Source of the DNA: Metellina segmentata
Taxonomy: Eukaryota > Arthropoda > Arachnida > Araneae > Tetragnathidae
DNA length: 64,000 nucleotides
Assembly (NCBI GenBank): GCA_947359465.1
Contig: OX375878.1
Span: forward strand, 86,154,377-86,218,376
Direction of reading: 5' to 3'
Under the pieces are notes generated by a model. The model did not search any database and was not told where the DNA came from. It was given only the letters and a program-made list of their open reading frames with translations. A program made the position numbers and the translations under genes. Positions 56,499 to 64,000 of the stretch are shown piece after piece; the stretch's first letter is position 1; each line of letters starts with the position of its first letter.

Positions 56499-56974
56499 TA
56501 CTCATAGAGCAACAAAAAAGTAGGGTAAAACTGATTCCATTGCAAATTGTACTGTGTTAGCGTTTTCTCGACTTCCTTCAAGATATATTTGCCTGTAGTT
56601 GTTCCATTCAGACTATTCATAGAATCCAATTCTTCATTCACCTTCAACTCAGTATTGACCCCTCGAATAAACAGCAGCAATGTCTGTCGACTCATCAAGA
56701 GCCACCGGAAATATTTTGCCTTGTCTTTTAATTTACTCTTGATTTGTCTCTCGATATCCTCAACTCTTCTAACAGTTTTTCTCGCCGAAAGGCTGACAGA
56801 TCGAAACAAATCTATTTTCTCCGGGCATATTTTTTCAGCTGCCACAAACAAATATGATTTAATTAATTCACCATTTGTGAATTGCTTTTCTTTCATGGCT
56901 AATAACTGAGAAAACAGGCAACGGTAGACTATAGAATATGAATATGCGACTTTAGTAGCACCATTTGCTATCAT
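56499..56974 (-). pseudogene. hAT transposase N-terminal part, truncated
   Basis: Reading minus: 'GATKVAYSYSIVYRCLFSQL', 'FTNGELIKSYLFVAAEKICP', 'SLSARKTVRRVEDIERQIKS', 'KAKYFRWLLMSRQTLLLFIR' and 'TTTGKYILKEVEKTLTQYNL'. This matches the start of the catalytic domain in GTF2IRD2/EPM2AIP1-like hAT transposases (the 'VSRRIEDL' and 'TTTG.DIF' blocks). The first catalytic Asp region (usual LDEST) is degraded to SRQT. The frame runs into the Helitron, and nothing downstream of it continues the transposase, so most of the protein is lost. Confidence 0.75.
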
Positions 56975-57144
56975 TATTCACAACTTATCAATTCGACTAT
57001 CGGCCGTTGCGTTACAACGCATAATTTGATTTATTTAAATTTTTATCGTGTAATAAACAACATTAACCCTCGGGCGGGATTAAAAAACAGGTGGCGGGCC
57101 AGATTTGGCCCGAGGGTCGTTCTTTGCCAACCCCTGAAGTAGAC

Positions 57145-57224
57145 TATACGTTTTATACCAGCTTGTATGATTTGTGCTGAGTGGGGAAAAAATCGAATAA
57201 TCTCCCATCGAATCATCTGGATAC
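57145..57224. other. Spacer
   Basis: Short flank of the hAT element. Confidence 0.3.
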
Positions 57225-57375
57225 TTAAGGATAGTACATTAATTAGAATCTGTTTTGTACAGAGGTAGTACAATAATTAGGAACTATTTTGTACAGAGGT
57301 AGTACAGTAATTAGGATATGTTTTGTACAGAGGTAGTACAGTAATTAGAAACTATGTACTTAGGATGGTACACGA
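57225..57375. repeat. 34-bp minisatellite
   Basis: 'ttttgtacagaggtagtaca' starts at 57253, 57287 and 57321, an exact 34-bp period. Partial diverged units lie on both sides ('gtagtacattaattagaatc'-like at 57230, 'gtacttaggatggtacacg' at 57356), and a stray unit-like piece lies at 57595-57640. Confidence 0.85.
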
Positions 57376-57411
57376 ATTAGATGGTTGATTGGGTTGTACT
57401 TTTTTTTTTGG

Positions 57412-57600
57412 AGCAAAGACCATATTTGTTCATGCTGCGCAAACACAAGACACACAACATGAAGTAATGATGGACTTACATATACAAGGAAAGTTTTACT
57501 TGCACAGAATGAGAGAAATGCGCTCGGATTAATCGAACCCTAACTCATAGGTTGCTAGCGCAGTGGGCATATTCACTGAGCCACCATGCCCTTACAATAA
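57412..57600 (-). repeat. tRNA-derived SINE, head C with body 3 (minus)
   Basis: On minus the head reads 'gggcatggtggctcagtg' (A box) and 'gagttagggttcgattaatc' (B box). The body follows with 'gtgtgtcttgtgtttgcg', 'aaatatggtctttgctcc' and a short A tail. This is the most complete body-3 copy in the window. Confidence 0.75.
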
Positions 57601-60190
57601 TTAGAATCTGTGTACTTCGGGAAGAACAAGAATTTAGAATCCATGTCAACAAATCAACACTACAATTTTTGTTTTTTGTATAAGCCAAGATAGATACCAT
57701 TTAATAAGGAATAACGTGTTTTGTGAATCCGTGTGATAAAATTTGAGTGCGAGAAAAATAATCTTCATATAAAAGGTGGTTTAAAGTTCCTAATTCTTAA
57801 CAACATCCAAATACTTTGCAATGCTTTTTCATGGTATTTGCACTTGCCTTACATGATAAGGCAAATGTGTACAGTGGAATGTTTCCTAGTTAGCAATATT
57901 TTGGTCTGCACAACTTCACTGCCGAAATTCGAAGTGGTCTGATGGTGAAACTGATCTATCGTATTCCTTGAAGCATTTCTAGCACGTTGCAGCCATTATT
58001 CTAATCACAATCACGTTTCATATTCAATAGACGCATTTACTCCGTACAAGAAAGCACTTGCTCCACCTATAACCCTAATTTAAATTATATTAACATTGAT
58101 AGTGTTACGCAAGTGAAACAATTCTCCTTACATTTCTACTACAAATTTGAAGTTTTTATGAAAAATTATTAAATGCATTTTAATAAAATTTAAGTTATAC
58201 AGTAACTTTTATTTCTTTTTAACTATTCTATATTATTTTATTCTATTTCAACAATTTTATATTATATATTATTTTTTTAATTCCAAAACTGTTCCATATT
58301 CTACATTGCTGTATTCTATAAACTGATCGATATTCTGTATTACTAAATTCTATAATCTGTTCTACAGTAAATCTATAAATTTCTAGTGTACTTTCATTTC
58401 GATAAACAGAAAAGATACTTGAAAATGTTCATATGTTGCTGATTTATTTTAAGAATTAAATACATTTAATATTTTTCAATGTAGATTATTAATTTCCTCA
58501 CAAGCTGTTTATTTTGCAGAAATAAAAGGTTTTCCCGAAATATTTTTGAACATGCAAATCTAGTTGACTAATTACATACCCAATTGGATTATAATTAAAA
58601 CACATAAGTGCTGTATGGCTGTTTTTAAAGTGATTAAAAGTACACAAAATTAGTTATACATACACCGCATTACTGTTTTCAAAAAAACATCTTTTAACCT
58701 GTCAATATAGCATCATGAACAAGTTACGAAATATTTTGTCGATATAAATTTTTACAGTAAAACTGTGTCTTTCAAAGGGTCTTAAGTCAGATTTTAACCC
58801 CCAAATTATTGAAACTGCTTCAAATATAAAATCAAATGTACACTTTTCTTACAAGTTCCTATTGATTACATGACTTGGTGACATATTTGTATTCTTAAAC
58901 ACCCTCCCACAAATTTAATCAAATATCATTGTACTTAGATAGCACGATTATTTTTCTAATTCTTTCATTTTATAGCTATTGTTAGTTAAAAAGAAAACAT
59001 TCAATCGAATTGCACCATTGCGTTATTTATTTTTAACATAGACACATAATAACAAAATTTTTCTTTTGCCATAAAATAAAGAAGTAAGAATAAACTTCAC
59101 GTTGGAAACAAAATTAAAACATAACGAGAGAAAAAAAAAAGGAATTTACCGCCCTGGGAAATATATACGTAGTAAAGTAATTTAATTTAGATAAATCACC
59201 TTTCTATAAACATGAGTGTAAGATAATCTATAAATCATAACCATATCTAAAACTGACTGTCAGTATTTTTATTAGAGTTTGGATATTTTAATGTCCTTTT
59301 CATTGGGAACTGTAATCTCAGTTTAAGTCAAATGGCATGAAGCTAAGCTGGATAAAATATTTTTAAGCGATGAACAATATAATCTTGTTTTGAAAACTTT
59401 CAGCTATTTGAGATTCGACGTCATAAAAAAGAGTTTTAACGAAAGAAATTGTATTTATCTCCTGCCAACAATAATTTATGGCACATCTTTCTAGTTTTGG
59501 AATAAGAATTTTTATCTCGTTTGGCTGCAGACGCAAATATTGGATTTCAACTTTCTTATTCTTCTGCATCAGTTCTTCTATCGAAAGAGAAATCAGAAGA
59601 ATCATTCGAAAAGATGTGTTTTTATTACCAGTTCAATTTATAACCACGCTAAATGACGTTCATTGCAAAATCGATTCTTTTCCATTCACATTTGAGCGTT
59701 TACAGTCTCGAATAACTGTAAAAATTATTGCAAAGTAAGCCGCCTGTAAGATGAGATTTTATTTTCCGTAGTAGAAGTATTTTTTCCTTTTTCTCTTTTT
59801 TTTCACTACGAAATAAATGTGAAACTGTTTCTATAAAAGATCTTCAAGCAATTATTTTGCTTTAAAACCACAAACATGATCCAATTATCTCTAAAAGCTC
59901 TCTTTTTAGCTCTTTAGTGACCGAACCAAAAGTTATCGTTGTTTCATATTGAAAGTTTGTTATTTTTATTATTAGTTGCTGAAAGCTGAGTAAAAGCTCT
60001 TCAAACCAATCATCGAACAAATCTGGATTCAGGAGAACGCATCAATTTTTCATTTTAAATTTTTAAATTCTGGTTTGATTTGAAGCAAAATTTTAATCCT
60101 TTTAAAAATTATACCGTTATGAACTTAATTATATAGAAACCTTGAGTGTTTGTTTTGTTCAGGAGTGATTGATGTTCATGGTTGGTTTGT
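57601..60190. other. Long AT-rich stretch, no gene
   Basis: 2.6 kb with low-complexity AT. The 80- and 86-codon frames at 59363-59738 overlap on opposite strands and have no recognisable domain. Confidence 0.45.
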
Positions 60191-60194
60191 TGTC

Positions 60195-60330
60195 TTCCGA
60201 GTTCTATGGTGCAAGGGCCAAATTTTACCAAGCTTAGCCAAACAAAAGACAGACAATACAACGAGGGAGGAAGAAAAAAGGTAGATAAAGGAAAATGGTA
60301 GGCGAGGGTTATTCATGAGAGGAATTTTCA
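60195..60330 (-). repeat. SINE body-3 fragment (minus)
   Basis: On plus 'gttctatggtgcaagggcca' and 'aagcttagccaaacaaaag' are followed by 'acagacaatacaacgaggga'. This is the inverted body-3 3' part with its A/T tail side at the left. Confidence 0.55.
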
Positions 60331-60453
60331 GTGTTAACAAACAAACTAGACGAAATACGAAGACTTTACTTCCGATACCCAAATGTCCTCGAGTGAGAAG
60401 TTACTTTGAAATGTAGTGTTTCTCCGTTTTGTCATCTTTGGGAGTTTATTTCA

Positions 60454-61044
60454 CGAGGTCTTCTAAGAATGATCAATTAAGAATGATCATAAATTGATAA
60501 AAAATCATTTCCTTCACTAATCCTCCAAATTTTTAAGGTCTTTCTCAAAATATTCTCCATTACATGCAATGTGCTTATCCCACCTCTTTTCCAGTCTTCA
60601 AACACATGCTGGAAGCCATTTTTTAACAAGTCCTACAAAATCGCCTACGCAACTCTTACCACTGTCTGTGATGATGAAAACCGCTTTTTCCGGATGTTTC
60701 TTCAAATTCGGGAAAAGAAAGAAATCGCATGGTGCTACATCAGGACTATATGGAGGATGGGGAACAAACATGACATTGATTTTTGAAAGATCTGACGATT
60801 TTTTAAGGCGAAAGCAAAATTTCAATGCAATGTATTGCACTTCGCGTGTCGCATCCATTTTTGCTGTAGGCGAAAGTAAAACTTGGCCGGTTGCCAAAGC
60901 CTCAGTAATGACGTCATGACCGTGAAACTTGCGCTATTTATTCTCCACTTATCCCGCTACACATTCAATATGAATTTTATTTTTCTTGGATTTTTTAATC
61001 ACCTTTAAAAAAAATTATGATCATTCTTTATTGAACAGCCCTCG
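60454..61044 (-). mobile_element. Mariner-like transposon, internally deleted
   Basis: Right end, reverse-complemented from 61044: 'cgagggctgttcaataaaga' then 'atgatcataa'. Left end: 'cgaggtcttctaagaatgat' with 'agaatgatcataa' repeated just inside, so the left repeat is partly duplicated. The right flank is TA. At 591 bp the element lacks the N-terminal two thirds of its transposase. Confidence 0.82.
60517..60897 (-). pseudogene. Mariner-type transposase, C-terminal part
   Basis: Reading minus, the frame starting 'MATGQVLLSPTAKMD' reaches 'PHPPYSPDVAPCDFFLFPNL' and 'KKHPEKAVFIITDS'. This is the block with the third catalytic Asp of DD34D mariner transposases (SPD.AP.D..LF). A frame change near 60600 is followed by 'RWDKHIACNGEYFEKDLKN' and a stop at 60517. 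The helix-turn-helix and the first two Asp residues are deleted. Confidence 0.88.
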
Positions 61045-61754
61045 TAATAGGCAAACAGCTATCATTTTGCAGTTGATTCATTTTTTTGAATTTTTATTGG
61101 TGAAAGGCTGAATCTGCATCAGGAAAACAAGCTAAGTGACGTCACTTTCGAAGTACGTACATGAAACGGAAAACACTAAATTCACACCATAGACATGAAA
61201 TGTGAAATATAAGTAGACTCAGCAATAGAGATAAAAGGACCTTCAAAAAGTGTGACCAAAATGTCGGTTAGTAGTCACGTGATTGCTCTAAGGAAAGTTA
61301 ACTTAGTTGGCTGTTATTGCATTTTGTTGCCATTTTTGGCGATGTTTCTTATGTCAGAAGAGATAAATGAATTCTCAAATAGAGAAATATTTGATGGATT
61401 TGACCAAATACTTTACATGCATGGTTAATGCTATTGTATGAAAGTTTTTGTAAATTTCAGACTTAACTAAATGAAAGGTTTTAAACATAAATGCAAAAAA
61501 GTTGTCCCGGTAGCTTAAAGTTTCATAAAGGTATTAAGGGGAGGCAATTACATCAAATAGTCTTGTAAAATAAACAGTAGCAAAAATTCAGATTTCTATT
61601 TATAATTTTATAGGATAAATATCGATTGAAGTGAAAAGGAAAATGACGTGTTTGTCATAGATAGTTTCGATTAATTCTGATGCATAATGTAAAAAGAACA
61701 AACTGGAAAGACTTGAAAGATCAGCTATAAAGTTTCTAAATTAGAACTTTCCAC
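61045..61754. other. No gene recognised
   Basis: AT-rich DNA without a supported feature. Confidence 0.4.
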
Positions 61755-62068
61755 TTAGTGGGAGGGCGGTCTGGTTGGAAAAGTAACTCTCAACCAGAGG
61801 GTTGAGAGTTCGAATCCAACCACAGAGTCGTGCACAGAGGTGACTGGTACACGTTAAATCTGTCATGGCCTCAAATGTCTTCATGTTGTCATGGTGTGGA
61901 ATTTTGGAGAGTGGAGTGCCAGCTCAGGTGTTGCCTCGTCATCTGACCGCGGTTCAAAATTACGTGGTGGTGTCCACGGTTCATTCCCTTTGGGTGTTGA
62001 TCCTGGACCAACGTCAATAGCCCGTTGTGTTTATTCAGTGCGTTGTTAGTTAAAATACTTACCTACCT
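61755..62068 (+). mobile_element. tRNA-derived SINE, head B, near full length
   Basis: Head 'gggagggcggtctggttgg' and B box 'gagagttcgaatccaacc' (about 61804). Body: 'tggtacacgttaaatctgtc', 'ggagtgccagctcaggtgtt', 'gcctcgtcatctgaccgcgg', 'tcctggaccaacgtcaatag', 'cccgttgtgtttattcagtg', and tail 'aaaatacttacctacc'. It is the cleanest head-B copy. Confidence 0.85.
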
Positions 62069-62629
62069 TCTACTGAGCGATAATCAATAATTGTCACCCA
62101 TTATATAGTTTTTGATGCCTTATATGTTCTATTTTGTTCACTAATAAGTAGCGAAAATATCCAAAGAATCCGAATTTTGTCAAACCAACTTTTAATCGCA
62201 TCGAATTTATGTTAAACCAGTTTAAAAAATAATTGTACCGTAAGAAAGAGTACATTCTAATGCATACTGCGATATTTTCAAAATTAAAAACTAATTGTAA
62301 TAAGATATAGATACGACTGTTTAAAAAAAAGTAACGAAAATGTCCCGATTTTTAACCGAATTTCAAAAAAATACTATCTACAACTAAATTGAAATTTCTA
62401 AAAAAAATCGACGAGCTTTAAAAATTTACGTTGAGAGGTACTCTTAAAAAAATCACGGCTGAAGACTGAAAATGTGTATGTGTTTTGCTCACTCGCTGAA
62501 GAAATTTCGCTTTTTCAACTTTGACACTTAATAAACCCTAAACTAATAACCGCATCGGAAAAAGAAATTTGGAATTGTCCAGGGAACACTATGAAGAACA
62601 AAGCATGTTAATTTCATATTTTTCTGATC
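62069..62629. other. AT-rich DNA, no feature seen
   Basis: No supported feature. Confidence 0.4.
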
Positions 62630-63130
62630 CGTACTTCCTCGAGAAACCGTCTAAGAATCGAGCTAAACAACACAGTCTTCAAACCTGTGACAGCGGCGGT
62701 CACTTTTTTTTTAATATAGAAAGATGATTTATCATATAAAAAAACTTTAGATAAATGATGATTTATAATATCCATATAAATAAGAATGGAGTGTTTGTTT
62801 GTACATTGAATATTTTCGACCCATTTCAAGTTTCTATTCGTTTTGGACCCTTCTGATACCAAATCTACCTCTTGCGCTTTTAGTCTCTGTGTGTGTGCGC
62901 GCCGTATACATGTCCACACGGTTTAAAAAAAATTTCATGAAACTTTGCATACTCTGAGTACTTATCTTCATTTAGTGACTAAACTTGGAATCGTAAGTCT
63001 GTCCGTCTTCCCATTCTATGCTCGATTTTCTGTTTGTGTGTTTGCACGTGCATCACATGAATTTTATTCGATATATTTGAGTACAATGTGCTTTATTGTA
63101 CATCATACATTAGTTTAGTGAATGCAATAT
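62630..63130 (-). repeat. Diverged repeat family V, copy 2 (minus)
   Basis: Reverse-complemented, 63130-62855 reads 'attgcattcactaaactaat', 'gggaagacggacagacttac', 'tcagagtatgcaaagtttca' and 'gcgcaagaggtagat', in the same order as 42270-42620. It continues to 'gtacaaacaaacactccatt', like the repeat end near 30450. The 101-codon minus frame at 62614-62919 is inside it and probably not a gene. Confidence 0.6.
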
Positions 63131-64000
63131 CAAACTTTTCGTTAGTTTTATACTTAGATAAGAGAGAAAGAGAGATAGCTTCATATATAAAACATTTAAG
63201 TAAGTATACTTAAAATCGATCATAATTTGGTAGTTTTAGAAATACAGGAATATATATTGAATATTACGATTACTTGGACTACTTTACTGGTACTACTGAA
63301 AAGCAATTATTTTTCCACAAATTATTTTGTTTATGGAATTTAAACTATGATACTTTATTTATTTCGACTCTTATTTTTGTTAGTTATTATTTTATTCTAC
63401 GAAAGACATAAGGGATTATATTATTTTGATCATCTCTTCAATCTAGAGTTAACCAATTCAAACCGAGTAAGGTCGGTTATTTTTCTAGTACTTTATATAA
63501 AGGACAAGAATTATCCTTTATATTCTATGAATTGTAATATAGATTACTCTTATTGCCAAAATCCATTTGCAATATCAAATTGACCTCAAGAGTTATGCAT
63601 TCAATATCCGGATAACATTGAAATGCCACACTCGATGACTGAATCAGTAGCATCAGGTCTGGAATAATGCATCGCAAGCTTAGGGACTTGATCTGTATCT
63701 TCAATAGAGTGGATTTATCAGCTGACGCATACGTGAGCTGATATGACCGAACATTAAGTATCTGTAGCACGTTCCTGCTTTCTGAGTTACTTCTAAAGGA
63801 TTTATAACACAGTGGCCAAAGCCCTCTTTTGTGTTAAATATAAATGCGTCGTAAATCTTAGTTGGAGTAAATGAGTTCTGCAACTTGACGTGTAGTACGT
63901 TACATGGATTTATGTGCTGTTGGATTGTAGTTCACTGTATGTGTGTGGTTTTAAAGTGTGCCTATGAAGGTTTTAGACTTCATAAGCACATATTTGTTGA
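63131..64000. other. No gene recognised
   Basis: Small GA-rich stretch at about 63162-63176. Frames at 63347-63583 (plus) and 63525-63883 (minus) overlap and have no recognisable domain. Confidence 0.4.

Larger units (their letters stand above)
55755..57136 (-). mobile_element. hAT transposon with 8-bp TSD, Helitron inside
   Basis: Inverted ends 'caggggtcggcaac' (55755) and, reverse-complemented from 57136, 'caggggttggcaaa'. A perfect TSD 'aagtagac' lies at 55747-55754 and 57137-57144. The subterminal 'gggccagatttggcccgagg' is typical of this hAT group. Without the 651-bp Helitron the element is about 730 bp, so most of the transposase is missing. Confidence 0.92.

Noticed and set aside
57535..57600. 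tRNA gene on minus
   Set aside because: The promoter boxes are tRNA-like, but the 3' part runs into SINE body 3.
1..64000. CRISPR arrays, operons, prophage or other prokaryotic systems
   Set aside because: The tandem repeats have no unique spacers between short repeats, there are no clustered ORFs, and all signals are eukaryotic mobile elements.

Overview
The window looks like intergenic, repeat-rich nuclear DNA from an animal, most likely an arthropod; a chelicerate such as a spider or horseshoe crab is my guess rather than something shown. The base composition is strongly AT-rich. There are no operons, ribosome binding sites or closely packed genes, but there are many tRNA-derived SINEs, Tc1/mariner, hAT and Helitron relics, and an RTE-type LINE. 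I found no host gene that I can name. The only long open frame (about 1,000 codons, minus strand, 13.8-16.9 kb) belongs to the LINE.

Layout. 0-5 kb: SINE fragments and an eight-copy, exactly 113-bp tandem array derived from the 3' body of the commonest SINE. 6.4-7.9 kb: a degenerate tandem array with units of about 170-215 bp. 9-12 kb: SINEs, including one complete copy with a 14-bp target-site duplication (TSD), and a MITE. 12.7-18.2 kb: a nested cluster in which a Tc1 relic is followed by a Harbinger-like DNA transposon (inverted ends, MADF-type exon) that is itself split by a full-length RTE LINE with a 12-bp TSD. 18-25 kb: a SINE cluster that includes a 227-bp-arm inverted repeat of a chimeric SINE. 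25.3-26.1 kb: an internally deleted mariner-like element. 26-32 kb: mostly featureless AT-rich DNA. 32.5-36.1 kb: palindrome clusters, SINEs, a 258-bp tandem duplication and a solo-LTR-like insertion. 37-38.2 kb: a Tc1 element with a broken transposase. 39-50.5 kb: copies of an unclassified repeat family, a MITE and a deleted Tc1. 50.7-51.8 kb: a hAT element with an 8-bp palindromic TSD. 55.8-57.1 kb: a second hAT element with a nested non-autonomous Helitron. 57-64 kb: a minisatellite, SINEs and a deleted mariner.

The genes do not form a pathway. The story is one of mobile elements living on each other. The SINEs need an unseen LINE partner. The internally deleted DNA transposons need transposase from elsewhere. 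Nested insertions give a relative timeline: Harbinger before RTE, hAT before Helitron, SINE before LTR, unclassified repeat before Tc1. The most noteworthy observations are the SINE-derived satellite, the modular SINE heads and bodies, the chimeric SINE inverted repeat, the nested RTE-in-Harbinger locus with an apparently intact LINE reading frame, and an unclassified repeat family with a conserved GC-rich hairpin end.
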